A DNA stretch of 64,000 nt from assembly GCF_001438655.1 (NCBI RefSeq), contig NZ_JQBR01000010.1, positions 1 through 64,000 of the forward strand. The letters run 5' to 3'. Below, piece after piece: positions 17,130 through 27,088 of this stretch. Within the stretch, counting starts at the first letter, position 1. Every line of letters starts with the position of its first letter. The translations under genes were made by a program, and so were the position numbers. This stretch comes from Pediococcus cellicola (GTDB taxonomy: Bacteria > Bacillota > Bacilli > Lactobacillales > Lactobacillaceae). The notes under the pieces were generated by a model. That model was not told where the DNA came from. It made no database searches and worked only from the letters and a program-made list of their open reading frames with translations.

Positions 17130-18110
17130 TTAATCTTTAATTGAGCTTCTGAATAACGGCTCTAAAGGCTCGTTATTGTGAATCATTTTAATGGCATTAC
17201 CCACTAAGGGCCCTACCGACATTTGAACTAATTTGGCAAACCTTTTGGATTCATCAATCCGAATTGAATCAGTCACCACAACTTTTTCTAATTGAGAGTT
17301 TTGGAGAATTTCAGGTGCATTCTTTGAAAAAATAGCATGGGTGGCACACCCATATACTTTTGTGGCTCCCGCATTCTTCAAAGCCGTCGCCGAAATTGTA
17401 ATTCTTGTTCCGGTATCAATCATATCATCTACCACGATGCAGGTCTTACCTTCAACTTCTCCAATAATTTCGGTTGGAATTTCATCAAGTGATTCACTTG
17501 ACTCCACGTTACGATTATCAATAATCGCAATTGGAGTTCCCAAAAGTTCCGCCATTGTTCGGGCACGTGAAACGCCAGCATGATCTGGTGAAACAACCAC
17601 CAAGTTGTCCGTAATTTGATGATCTGTGAAGTAACTAGCCAATAATGGTGCCGCTACTAAATGATCTACTGGAACATCAAAGAATCCTTGAATTTGGGCA
17701 GCGTGCAGATCAATCGAGACGACCCGGGTGATTTTGTCCATTTCCAAAAGATCCGCAATTAATTTAGCAGTAATGGGTTCTCTTGAACGTGCTTTACGAT
17801 CTTGACGTGAATATCCATAATAAGGGATCACCACGTTAATCTGGCTTGCACTGGCACGACGCAACGCATCCACCATAATCAGTAATTCCAGCAACATATC
17901 GTTTACGGGTTCTGAGATGGACTGAATGACGTACACCTCATCTCCCCGAATACTTTCATCAATATTGACCTGTATTTCGCCGTCACTAAAGTGCTTAACG
18001 GTGGCTTTTCCTAACGTAACCCCTGCTTCGCGTGCAATTTTTTCAGCTAGTGGGCGGTTCGAATTTAACGCAAATATTTTCATGCGTTGTTTAGCACTAT
18101 CTGCTGTCAT
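17130..18110 (-). CDS. prs: Ribose-phosphate pyrophosphokinase (PRPP synthetase)
   Basis: 326 aa from the ATG at 18110, eight bases or fewer after GGAGG; the ATG four codons earlier overlaps that site. The enzyme makes PRPP from ribose-5-phosphate and ATP for nucleotide, His, Trp and NAD synthesis. Motifs: the flexible catalytic loop [17 protein letters not shown], the DHAGVSRA segment and the PRPP-binding loop [12 protein letters not shown]. It is monocistronic with a strong terminator. Many lactobacilli carry two prs genes; this one is intact. Confidence 0.95.
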   Translation of the reverse strand: MTADSAKQRMKIFALNSNRPLAEKIAREAGVTLGKATVKHFSDGEIQVNIDESIRGDEVYVIQSISEPVNDMLLELLIMVDALRRASASQINVVIPYYGYSRQDRKARSREPITAKLIADLLEMDKITRVVSIDLHAAQIQGFFDVPVDHLVAAPLLASYFTDHQITDNLVVVSPDHAGVSRARTMAELLGTPIAIIDNRNVESSESLDEIPTEIIGEVEGKTCIVVDDMIDTGTRITISATALKNAGATKVYGCATHAIFSKNAPEILQNSQLEKVVVTDSIRIDESKRFAKLVQMSVGPLVGNAIKMIHNNEPLEPLFRSSIKD

Positions 18111-18184
18111 GACATCCTCCATTAAAAACTCTCAAATTTATCTCGTTACTATTATCGCAGTCTCTGAGAAAAAGCGCAATACCT

Positions 18185-20680
18185 TTAAGCCTTCATAAAG
18201 CTCGCTGGTGTAATCCCTTGCATACCGATCATCGGATCAATTTCTTTATTCAGTACTTTCTGAATAGTCAACTCATTGTCCGGCACATGTACTTCTTGCT
18301 TCGGTTGGGAAACAGGCGTCTCGGTTTCTTGAGAGAGTTCCTCTTTTGTTGCTTGGACTTTGTTAACAGTCGTTTGACCGGATATCACGGTAATCAACCG
18401 TTGCGTTAGGGTTGTTTTCCGGTTAACCGCTAAATTGTTGACGCAACGTTCAAAAGCTGTTTGATCCCCTAGCAAGATAAGCAAAGATTCTGCACGCGAA
18501 ACAGCCGTGTACAACAAGTTTCGCTGCAACATACGTGCGTACTGCTGAACCATAGGTAAAATAACCATTTTAAACTCACTACCCTGTGACTTATGGATGG
18601 AGGTGCAATAGGCTAGCGTAATCTGCAACCAATCTTTACGCGTATACGCCACCTCATTTTCATCAAAATCAATCACCAGTTTATCCTGCTTATCAGTATT
18701 ACCCTTATCTTTAGCTAAAATAATCCCTTTGACGATCCCCATATCCCCATTAAACACATTATTTTCTGGAACATTCACAAGCTGTAACACCTTGTCTCCA
18801 ATGCGAAAATGTTGTCCGCGGAATTCCACTTCTTTTGTTCGGGCTGATTTTTTGGGATTCAAAATTTTCTGTAAGGATTCGTTCAGCCGATCAATCCCGG
18901 CAATGCCACGATACATAGGCGCTAAAACTTGAATATCTTGTGACGTGAACCCCTTTTGTTCTGCCTTTTTAACGACCTGTGTGATCACACTATCAACCTG
19001 ATTGGGTGCACAGGCAATAAAGGAGCGATCTTTTTGATTTTGCGTAAAGTCATCCGGTAAATGACCTTCCTTGATGGCATGTGCTAAGGGTACAATGCTG
19101 GACTCATCATCCTGACGATAAATTTTAGTCAGTTCTATTTTGGGAATCATTTCACTTTTGAGCAAATCATTGAAAATTTGTCCAGCCCCCACTGAAGGTA
19201 ACTGGTCTTTATCACCTACCAAGATCACTTTCATGTGATCAGGGATCGCACGGACTAGGGTACTAAACAAGGCGGTATCAACCATGGACATTTCATCCAC
19301 AATCAACAAGCCACCATCAAGATCTTTGGTTTCCTGATCCGGATTAGTTTCTCGTCCCGTGAGCCCCAACATGCGGTGAATAGTACTAGCAGGTAAGCCC
19401 GTGACTTCACTCATGCGTTTTGCAGCTCTACCAGTAGGTGCGGCTAACAATATCGGAAATGGCGTATCATGATAGTCATTAACATCTAACGATAATTCAT
19501 TTAAGCTGGCAAACGCTTTTACAATTCCATTAATAATAGTCGTTTTGCCTGTTCCAGGACCACCGGTTAACAGAAATAGTTTGGCTTGCATCGCTTTTAA
19601 CAAGGCCTCACGCTGCGAGTCATCATATGTAATGCGAAATTGTTTTTGTGCGAAATCGATTGCGTGTTGAATTTCGGGTTGTTTAAAAGAATGGCTTTCA
19701 TGCGCATCTTGTAAACGTTTGATGTGCTCTGCAATTTGCCACTCCGCCTCAAACAGACGTTTTAAATAGATACGTTTTTCTTCTCCCACAACCTTACCTA
19801 ACTTTGCTAAATTCAAGAGCTCATCAGCTACTTTTTGTGGATCAATGGCTTGGTTACGACTCCCCTCCAGTAAGGCTAACGTCGCTTTTAGCAATGCTGA
19901 AGCGTCTGTATACGTGTCGCCATTTTCTCGACTTAAGTCACTTAACGCCGTCAAAATGGCACCATCGATCCTTGCTGGCGCATCAAATTCGATCCCCAAC
20001 GTTTCGGCAATTTGGTCTGCTTTTTTGAATCCAATACCGTCAATATCTTCAATCAGCTGGTACGGATTCTTGTGCAAGACTTCCAACGTATCCTGTCGAT
20101 AATGGTTATAGATACTAGCAGCTAATTGGCTCCCAAATCCGTAACCGTTTAAGCCGATAATAATTTGCTCCATCCCATTATTTTCTTTGAGTTTGGCAAT
20201 TAAGTTAGCCGCAATTTCTTTTTTCAAATGGAGTGGCTGCAAGACACTGGTGTCTTGAATAATTTTATCAATAGCATCGGTTCCCAGTAAGGCGACAATT
20301 TTTTCGGCCGTTTTTTGGCCCACGCCTTTAAATTCATCACCAGCTAAATAAGCAATTAAGCCTTCTTTTGTCGTGGGAGTGGCATTTTCATAGTTGATGG
20401 CCTGAAACTGGGTGCCGTATTTCGGATGCGTCACCGTTTTCCCGACAAAACGATAGGCCTGTTCCTCTTTAATATCGGCAAAACTGCCCGTGACAACAAT
20501 CTCGTCTTCATGCCAATCAATATTAGTTTCACTAACTTTAACTAACAATACCTTATAGAAACTGTCTGGACTGGAAAAAAAGACGGCGGAAACTTTTCCC
20601 ACCACAAATGGACGCTCAGATACCCCACTCTTTGACTCATTCGGCTCCTCATCAAATAAATTAAGCGATTCGCTTTGCAT
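18185..20680 (-). CDS. recD2: RecD2-type SF1B DNA helicase
   Basis: An 831-aa 5'-3' helicase of the RecD2 (YrrC) type found in bacteria without RecBC association, linked to DNA repair and replication stress. An N-terminal OB-like domain and helix-hairpin-helix segments (DEFKGVGQKTAEKIVALLG near 114-132; DIDGIGFKKADQIAE near 214) precede the ATPase core. Walker A is LTGGPGTGKTTI near residue 370, Walker B is VDEMSMVDTA, and the C-terminal motif is YTAVSRAESLLILLG. The ATG overlaps the stop of the upstream TPR gene by one base. Its C-terminal tail (about 80 residues) is variable. Confidence 0.94.
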   Translation of the reverse strand: MQSESLNLFDEEPNESKSGVSERPFVVGKVSAVFFSSPDSFYKVLLVKVSETNIDWHEDEIVVTGSFADIKEEQAYRFVGKTVTHPKYGTQFQAINYENATPTTKEGLIAYLAGDEFKGVGQKTAEKIVALLGTDAIDKIIQDTSVLQPLHLKKEIAANLIAKLKENNGMEQIIIGLNGYGFGSQLAASIYNHYRQDTLEVLHKNPYQLIEDIDGIGFKKADQIAETLGIEFDAPARIDGAILTALSDLSRENGDTYTDASALLKATLALLEGSRNQAIDPQKVADELLNLAKLGKVVGEEKRIYLKRLFEAEWQIAEHIKRLQDAHESHSFKQPEIQHAIDFAQKQFRITYDDSQREALLKAMQAKLFLLTGGPGTGKTTIINGIVKAFASLNELSLDVNDYHDTPFPILLAAPTGRAAKRMSEVTGLPASTIHRMLGLTGRETNPDQETKDLDGGLLIVDEMSMVDTALFSTLVRAIPDHMKVILVGDKDQLPSVGAGQIFNDLLKSEMIPKIELTKIYRQDDESSIVPLAHAIKEGHLPDDFTQNQKDRSFIACAPNQVDSVITQVVKKAEQKGFTSQDIQVLAPMYRGIAGIDRLNESLQKILNPKKSARTKEVEFRGQHFRIGDKVLQLVNVPENNVFNGDMGIVKGIILAKDKGNTDKQDKLVIDFDENEVAYTRKDWLQITLAYCTSIHKSQGSEFKMVILPMVQQYARMLQRNLLYTAVSRAESLLILLGDQTAFERCVNNLAVNRKTTLTQRLITVISGQTTVNKVQATKEELSQETETPVSQPKQEVHVPDNELTIQKVLNKEIDPMIGMQGITPASFMKA

Positions 20681-21375
20681 TAGTCCTCATCCTTTTTTTC
20701 TGGTTTAGCATCCCTTGTCTGAATAAATCGTTCGATATCAGCTAATCTTTTTTGACCCTTTTCAAAATAATCTGGGTCATACTCTCGAGCCTTTCTAAAG
20801 TATTCTGGTTGTCTTTCACCGTTGGCCAAGGCAATTAGGCCGCGTTCAAATTGATATTTGCCGTTTTTTTCATCTGCATGCAGTGCTTGGTCATAGTAGA
20901 TTCCTGCATTTTTGAAATCACCAAGTGCCAAAAAGATCTCACCAATCATCCCATTAATTGTTGGATCTTGCTGGTGCTTTGTCTGCGCTGTTAAGGCAAA
21001 CGCCAAAGCCGTCTTGTAATCATGACTTGCCATATAGGTCTGCGCCATCATTAAATATGCATCACTCTTTAATCCAGCATCTTGAACGACCTGAAATTGA
21101 GCCAAAGCCTTCTGATATTCACCAGCTTCGTAATAGGTATTTCCTAACCCATAATGCAATAAATTCTGCGCCGATTTATTTGTTGCAAATCGTCCGAGGG
21201 CTTTCATATAAAGCTCTTCAGCCTGCTCGAAACTATTGGCCTGAGTTAAAAAAACGCCTAGGTTATAGTAACGTTTGAAATCATCTGGCTTGGCATCAAT
21301 GGCTTTTACCAAGGCCGATGCTGCCTGTTGTGCTTTTTGTTTTGCCGCCTGTCGTTTAGAATCTTCTACTGTCAT
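20680..21375 (-). CDS. Tetratricopeptide repeat protein
   Basis: 231 aa. At least four TPR-like helical pairs are seen between residues ~25 and 190 (for example YYNLGVFLTQANSFEQAEELY, AYLMMAQTYMASHDYKTALAF and FLALGDFKNAGIYYDQAL), ending in a charged, Lys/Glu-rich tail. TPR proteins are scaffolds; no enzyme domain is present. The ATG at 21375 follows GAGGGG by five bases. It sits between the phosphatase gene and recD2 with no real gaps, as in other Bacillota where a TPR gene precedes yrrC/recD2. Confidence 0.88.
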   Translation of the reverse strand: MTVEDSKRQAAKQKAQQAASALVKAIDAKPDDFKRYYNLGVFLTQANSFEQAEELYMKALGRFATNKSAQNLLHYGLGNTYYEAGEYQKALAQFQVVQDAGLKSDAYLMMAQTYMASHDYKTALAFALTAQTKHQQDPTINGMIGEIFLALGDFKNAGIYYDQALHADEKNGKYQFERGLIALANGERQPEYFRKAREYDPDYFEKGQKRLADIERFIQTRDAKPEKKDED

Positions 21376-21383
21376 AGTTCCCC

Positions 21384-22058
21384 TCAAATTGTGTCCGTTG
21401 GATCAGCTGTACGTGCAATATAACTTGTATCATTCCACTTGATCAATGAAAATGTTTTGCCTAAATCTTCAGTTTCCAAGATTGTGGTACTCGTATTAGA
21501 GAGTCCCCCACGTTTGCGTAAATCATGTAAATCAGCGCCCAATAAAGAATTAACCAAGGCATTCAGGGCAGCTCCATGACTGACAATTAAGATATTGTCC
21601 GTGGGATCGCGATAAATATCCGTAATACGATGAATCGTGGGCATCATACGGGCAATCACCTGCTGAAACGTCTCACCGTGAATCGTACTGGGATCATAAC
21701 GATCTGGATGGTTCTGAAAATCGTCAAATTCATGGGGATATTTGTGGGCAACATCCGTAAATTTCATGCCTTCCATTTTGCCTAAATTGAATTCGCGTAA
21801 GCGGCTAGCAATGGTTAATGGGGTGGGATGCCCCTGCAAGGTGTCCAACGTGTGTTGCAAAGTACTTCCCGTAACTCTTGCTCGGCGAACCGGACTGACA
21901 TAAATATGACGAAAAGCTGTCAAACTTAGATGATGGGCTAATGCATCAATCTCTTCATAACTTTCTTTTAAAAGGGGCGAATCACCTTTAGCACCTTGAT
22001 AACGTCCTTCTTGATTCCATTCAGTTTTTCCGTGACGGATAAAATATAATTTTGTCAA
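21384..22058 (-). CDS. Histidine phosphatase (phosphoglycerate mutase-like) family protein
   Basis: 224 aa from a TTG start behind AAGGAAG; it then begins MTKLYFIRHGKTEWNQEGR, as expected for the family. The phospho-accepting His is in the FIRHGKTEWN motif, and a second catalytic His is in VSHGAALNALV. The family covers 2,3-bisphosphoglycerate-dependent mutases and assorted phosphatases (GpmB/PhoE type). This length and sequence fit a broad-specificity phosphatase rather than glycolytic Gpm. First gene of a unit with the TPR gene and recD2. Confidence 0.88.
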   Translation of the reverse strand: MTKLYFIRHGKTEWNQEGRYQGAKGDSPLLKESYEEIDALAHHLSLTAFRHIYVSPVRRARVTGSTLQHTLDTLQGHPTPLTIASRLREFNLGKMEGMKFTDVAHKYPHEFDDFQNHPDRYDPSTIHGETFQQVIARMMPTIHRITDIYRDPTDNILIVSHGAALNALVNSLLGADLHDLRKRGGLSNTSTTILETEDLGKTFSLIKWNDTSYIARTADPTDTI

Positions 22059-22115
22059 TTTTCTCTTCCTTCTCATCTTTCGCTAAAACCATTATGCCAG
22101 TCTGACGCCTAAAAT

Positions 22116-22150
22116 TCAAAAAATCGTCTGCTCAATAAGCAAACGATTTT
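22116..22150 (-). terminator. Rho-independent terminator of mnmA
   Basis: On the minus strand AATCGTTTGCT pairs with AGCAGACGATT around TATTG, followed by a run of T. Confidence 0.8.
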
Positions 22151-22162
22151 ATCGAAAATGTA

Positions 22163-23385
<1,223 letters not shown>

Positions 23386-23483
23386 AAAAGGATTTTCAAC
23401 TTTCAAAAATGACTCTTCCATTAATAGCTTATTTTGATAGCGCCTATCATCCTCTGCATGAATTCACAGAACTACCCATTATA

Positions 23484-23548
23484 AAGTAAAAAGACGATGT
23501 TTCCATGCTCAAAGATGGCACTAATTCCTAAGCAAAAACATCGTCAAA
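23484..23548 (-). terminator. Rho-independent terminator behind the DUF1831 gene
   Basis: On the minus strand GACGATGTTT pairs perfectly with AAACATCGTC across a long loop that holds a small inner hairpin, followed by five T. Confidence 0.75.
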
Positions 23549-23570
23549 TTATTTTTTTACGTGAACACTA

Positions 23571-23912
23571 TTAAGCTTTCACAAAAACTTTACGTGCAAT
23601 CATATCATCTAAGATGTAATGATACTGTTCAACAAGCGGTTGGTCATTTTCTTTATTAAAGATATTTACCCGTTTTAACCCGTTGGCAGTTGTCACTGAC
23701 ATTTTGAACCCACTGAGATCCTTAGCAAAGATAATGCGTAACTTATTTCCTTGTTTATAAGGGGAAGTAGGATCTAACGAACGCTCAAAAATAAAGTTTC
23801 CACCATTAGAAAGAATGAAACCAAGATCACGTAACGTGTATTTTTTAACCTCAGGACTCATTTTATAAGTATCTGTATCACCGTCTACTTTTACTTCTGT
23901 TGTAAATGCCAT
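23571..23912 (-). CDS. DUF1831 family protein
   Basis: A 113-aa protein of the DUF1831 family, found in Lactobacillales next to cysteine desulfurase genes. It opens MAFTTEVKVDGDTDTYKM and no catalytic motif stands out. Its ATG overlaps the desulfurase stop by one base, which indicates coupled translation. A role as partner or adaptor in sulfur transfer is inference from context. Confidence 0.85.
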   Translation of the reverse strand: MAFTTEVKVDGDTDTYKMSPEVKKYTLRDLGFILSNGGNFIFERSLDPTSPYKQGNKLRIIFAKDLSGFKMSVTTANGLKRVNIFNKENDQPLVEQYHYILDDMIARKVFVKA

Positions 23913-25075
23913 TATTTAACACCCTCCTTAGTCTTTAACCGTTGGATAATTTGAACCAAATTATCTACTAAATAAGCGACGTCATCTTGAGTATTATATT
24001 TTCCAAAACTAATTCGAATTGATTCACCAATTCGTGGGGAATCTTCCCCATACATCGCAATTAAAACATGTGACGGTTCCAAACTGCCCGCTGTACATGC
24101 GGAGCCGCCTGAGACAGCAATGCCATTTAGGTCCAAATTGGTTTGCATGACATATGTTGAAACCCCTTTAATCCACAGGTTAAAGACATGCTGTAAATTA
24201 TTGGGATCTAAGGACCCATTAACCTCAAAATCAATGTTTGCTTGTTGCAGACCGTCTACAATTTGTTGTTTGAAAGCTTGATACTTTTCTTGTAAAGCTG
24301 CCTTACTAGCCGGAGTCAAAAGAGATACAGCTTTCGCAAAACCTGCAATACCGGGTACATTTTCGGTACCGGCACGCCTTTTATCCTCCTGTTCGCCGCC
24401 CTTAAGAAAACTTGGAAAATTGATCCCATCTCGTTTATACAAAAAGCCTAAAAACTTGGGCCCATTCAATTTATGTGCAGAGGTGGACATCAAATCAATA
24501 TGATCTCGTTTAACATCAATATCTAATAGGCCATACGCTTGAACGGCGTCGGTATGAAACCACGCTTGATGATCTTTCAACAATTCCCCAATTTCATGAA
24601 TTGGCATGTGGCTACCAACTTCATTATTGCCAGTCATGACCGAAACTAGAATGGTATCATCGCGTAAAGCTGCCTTTAGGTCATCCATATTGATTAATCC
24701 ATTTTGGTCAACTGGTAAATAGGTCACGTCATATCCAATTGACTCTAGATAAGCCATTGGTTTTAAAACCGCTGGATGTTCAATCGCTGTAGTAATGATG
24801 TGTTTTCCTAATTTTTTTCGAGCAATAGCTGTTTGCACAATGGCCGTATTATCGCTTTCGGTACCACCACTCGTAAAAATAATTTCATCCTCATTTGCAT
24901 TGATGCTATCTGCAATTACCTGACGGCTTTGGTCAAGGACACTTCTTGCCTTTCTTCCAAATGCGTGGGTACTCGAAGCATTTCCAAAATCTTGGCTCAT
25001 TTCGGCACTTATTTTTTCAACTACCTCTGGAGCCATTGGGGTAGTAGCTGCATTATCAAAATAAACTTGCTTCAT
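23912..25075 (-). CDS. Cysteine desulfurase (NifS/IscS class)
   Basis: A 387-aa PLP enzyme that moves sulfur from cysteine to an active-site Cys persulfide. The PLP Lys is in TSAHKLNGPKF near residue 199, and the catalytic Cys is in SGGSACTAGSLEPSH near 324, a class I arrangement. It opens MKQVYFDNAATTPM. With DUF1831 and mnmA downstream, it most likely supplies sulfur for tRNA 2-thiolation, in the manner of B. subtilis YrvO. Iron-sulfur cluster assembly remains possible. Confidence 0.95.
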   Translation of the reverse strand: MKQVYFDNAATTPMAPEVVEKISAEMSQDFGNASSTHAFGRKARSVLDQSRQVIADSINANEDEIIFTSGGTESDNTAIVQTAIARKKLGKHIITTAIEHPAVLKPMAYLESIGYDVTYLPVDQNGLINMDDLKAALRDDTILVSVMTGNNEVGSHMPIHEIGELLKDHQAWFHTDAVQAYGLLDIDVKRDHIDLMSTSAHKLNGPKFLGFLYKRDGINFPSFLKGGEQEDKRRAGTENVPGIAGFAKAVSLLTPASKAALQEKYQAFKQQIVDGLQQANIDFEVNGSLDPNNLQHVFNLWIKGVSTYVMQTNLDLNGIAVSGGSACTAGSLEPSHVLIAMYGEDSPRIGESIRISFGKYNTQDDVAYLVDNLVQIIQRLKTKEGVK

Positions 25076-25105
25076 TACTCATTCTCCTGTCAAAAATAGA
25101 CTTAA

Positions 25106-25792
25106 TTAAGCTTCAAACAAAGCTAACAACATTTTTGCAGAACGTTTGCCGGCATCGATAATGAAATCATCGAATGAAACGCCTGCATCTTCATCACCGA
25201 CATCAGACATTGCCCGAATGACAACAAACGGCACGTTAAACTGATGTGCAACTTGGCCGATGGCACAGCCTTCCATCTCGCAGCAAAGGGCATCCGGAAA
25301 ATTATTTAGAATGGTTTGAATTTTTTCAGTACTGCTAATAAACTGGTCACCAGTAACAATGAGCCCTTTTTTGATCTTTAGCCCTGTTTTAACGCCAGCC
25401 TGACTAATGTCCTCGATAAGACCTTTATCTGCATCAAATCGTGCGGGTTGTCCTGGCAGTTGGCCAAGGGCATAGCCAAACGCAGTGGCATCCACATCAT
25501 GGTAAAGCGTCTGAGTGGAGACGACCACATCACCAACCGCTAAATCTTTACCAATGCCACCTGCTGAACCAGAATGAATAAGCGCATCAACCTTAAAGTT
25601 GGTAACCAACAAGGCCGCCGTAATTCCAGCTTCCACTTTACCTATTCCTGAACGAACTAAGACAACTTCCGTCTTATGAATGGTCCCTTCATAAAAAGTG
25701 ATGCCATTAATTTTAGTCTCTTTCTCAATACTTAAAGCACTGTGCAAGCTTTTGATTTCTTCATCCATTGCACAAATCACACCATATTTCAT
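25106..25792 (-). CDS. mtnN: 5'-methylthioadenosine/S-adenosylhomocysteine nucleosidase
   Basis: 228 aa, the usual length. Removes adenine from MTA and SAH in the methyl cycle and upstream of LuxS. Motifs: GSAGGIG (ribose site), CEMEGCAIGQVA (substrate-binding Met-Glu) and the catalytic Asp in RAMSDVGDEDAG. It is third in a run of short-spaced genes csp-nudF-91 aa-mtnN-desulfurase, ten bases after the small membrane protein. Confidence 0.95.
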   Translation of the reverse strand: MKYGVICAMDEEIKSLHSALSIEKETKINGITFYEGTIHKTEVVLVRSGIGKVEAGITAALLVTNFKVDALIHSGSAGGIGKDLAVGDVVVSTQTLYHDVDATAFGYALGQLPGQPARFDADKGLIEDISQAGVKTGLKIKKGLIVTGDQFISSTEKIQTILNNFPDALCCEMEGCAIGQVAHQFNVPFVVIRAMSDVGDEDAGVSFDDFIIDAGKRSAKMLLALFEA

Positions 25793-25801
25793 TTGTTATC
25801 C

Positions 25802-26077
25802 TCATTTCACAAAAAATAATATTAAATACACAATTATAATGGCAATTACAAGGCCAAAAATAATCCAGTTAAGTCGGCGTGCAAGATTACGCCCCTTTCG
25901 TTCAGCCGTACTACGAACTTCAGGTTGCACCTCGTCTTGTTCATCTGCATGTTTACGAGCGTACTCTTTTTCAACTTGGACACGCTTGCGATCACGCTGG
26001 ACAAAACGTTGATTTTCCGCCTGTTTTTGGCGTTGATAATCTTCCCGGGTTAACCCATCTTGTTGCTCATCCTTCAC
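25802..26077 (-). CDS. Small C-terminally anchored membrane protein of unknown function
   Basis: 91 aa. Residues 1-68 are strongly charged and probably helical (many Gln, Lys, Arg and Glu; QRQKQAENQRFVQRDRKRVQ). The last ~22 residues form one membrane segment (WIIFGLVIAIIIVYLILFF). No family is recognised with certainty, though similar small proteins occur at this place in other lactobacilli as far as I recall. Tight spacing to the Nudix gene and to mtnN puts it in the same transcript. Confidence 0.75.
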   Translation of the reverse strand: MKDEQQDGLTREDYQRQKQAENQRFVQRDRKRVQVEKEYARKHADEQDEVQPEVRSTAERKGRNLARRLNWIIFGLVIAIIIVYLILFFVK

Positions 26078-26087
26078 AGCTTCTCAC

Positions 26088-26630
26088 CTACTTGTTGTTT
26101 AAGGTTTGCCAATAGTAAATGGCTAACACCGTCTTCGCATCTTCAATTGAACCATCAGCAATGCCAGCCAAAGCTTCATCAAGGGATAGCTCCAATAATT
26201 GCAAATTTTCATCCGCGTCCTGTGGCAGCTTTGTGGTAACAGGTTGCAAATCTGTTGCCATATATAACGTCATATATTCATTAGCAAACCCGGGTGTGGA
26301 ATAAAATCCAGCCACTCGTTTCAAACTATTCGCCTGATAACGAGTCTCTTCATTCAATTCTCGAATGGCCGTTACTTCTGCTGATTCCCCATTTTCAACT
26401 TTACCAGCCGGAATTTCTAAAGTCACCTTTTTTACCGGTGCACGCCATTGTTTTTCAAAAATGGCCTTATTCTCTTTAGTAATAGCCAAAACACCAATGG
26501 CATCTTGATGTAACACAACATCCCGATTAGCTAAGTCACCATTAGGTAGTTTGACCGTTTGCTGGTAAACATCAATAATTGCCCCGTGATAACGAGGCTC
26601 ATTTTTTACAACCTTTTCTTCAAAATCCAT
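26088..26630 (-). CDS. nudF: Nudix hydrolase, probable ADP-ribose pyrophosphatase
   Basis: 180 aa. The Nudix box GKVENGESAEVTAIRELNEE (about residues 76-95) is intact, and the layout follows the ADP-ribose pyrophosphatase subgroup (IPAGKVE, then a VAGFYSTPGFANE segment beyond the box). It would hydrolyse ADP-ribose to AMP and ribose-5-phosphate. It follows the cold-shock gene by 11 bases. Confidence 0.9.
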   Translation of the reverse strand: MDFEEKVVKNEPRYHGAIIDVYQQTVKLPNGDLANRDVVLHQDAIGVLAITKENKAIFEKQWRAPVKKVTLEIPAGKVENGESAEVTAIRELNEETRYQANSLKRVAGFYSTPGFANEYMTLYMATDLQPVTTKLPQDADENLQLLELSLDEALAGIADGSIEDAKTVLAIYYWQTLNNK

Positions 26631-26641
26631 ATTAACATCCT

Positions 26642-26896
26642 CTAGTTTTCGTGTTTATCTGCATTTATTATTGGCGTTTCCGAAGAATTTTGATCGTCAA
26701 TGACACTGACCTTAACCGCCTGGAGGCCTTTAGCACCTTGCACAACCATTAAAGAAACCTGGTCGCCTGCTTTCAAGACCCTAAATCCTTCTCCTTCAAT
26801 AGCAGAATAATGGACGAATACTTCTGTACCATCATCCAATACAATGAACCCAAAACCTCTATTTTCATCAAAACTCTTGACCGTTCCGTGTTCCAT
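26642..26896 (-). CDS. Cold-shock-domain protein
   Basis: 84 aa: a CspA-type domain plus ~18 extra C-terminal residues. RNA-binding motifs RNP1 (GFGFI) and RNP2 (VFVHY) are present. It opens MEHGTVKSFDENRGFGFI. The ATG at 26896 is preceded by GGAGTGGACAGA; a GTG three codons earlier overlaps the ribosome site. It is less Gly-rich than classical CspA and heads an operon with metabolic genes, so it may be a constitutive rather than cold-induced member. Confidence 0.9.
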   Translation of the reverse strand: MEHGTVKSFDENRGFGFIVLDDGTEVFVHYSAIEGEGFRVLKAGDQVSLMVVQGAKGLQAVKVSVIDDQNSSETPIINADKHEN

Positions 26897-26953
26897 TCTG
26901 TCCACTCCCCACTTGTCAATTCATTATCCCATTTTCAGAGTGCTTCTTTTAAT

Positions 26954-26982
26954 ATCATACTGATAATTAATAAAAAAGTAAA
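26954..26982 (-). promoter_or_regulatory. Promoter of the csp-nudF-mtnN-desulfurase operon
   Basis: On the minus strand TTTACT (26982-26977), 17 bases, TATGAT (26959-26954). It starts about 55 bases before the csp ATG. Confidence 0.65.
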
Positions 26983-27012
26983 TTGTAAACCGTTTTTGCT
27001 GTTCATAAATAA

Positions 27013-27074
27013 TCAAAAAAACAATCTAAAACAGGCCGATTGCATTTTCATGTAACCTTCTGTTCTAGATTGTT
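27013..27074 (-). terminator. Rho-independent terminator of ileS
   Basis: On the minus strand ACAATCTAGAACAG pairs with CTGTTTTAGATTGT across a 25-base loop, followed by six T. Confidence 0.8.
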
Positions 27075-27088
27075 TTGTAACATATGCT

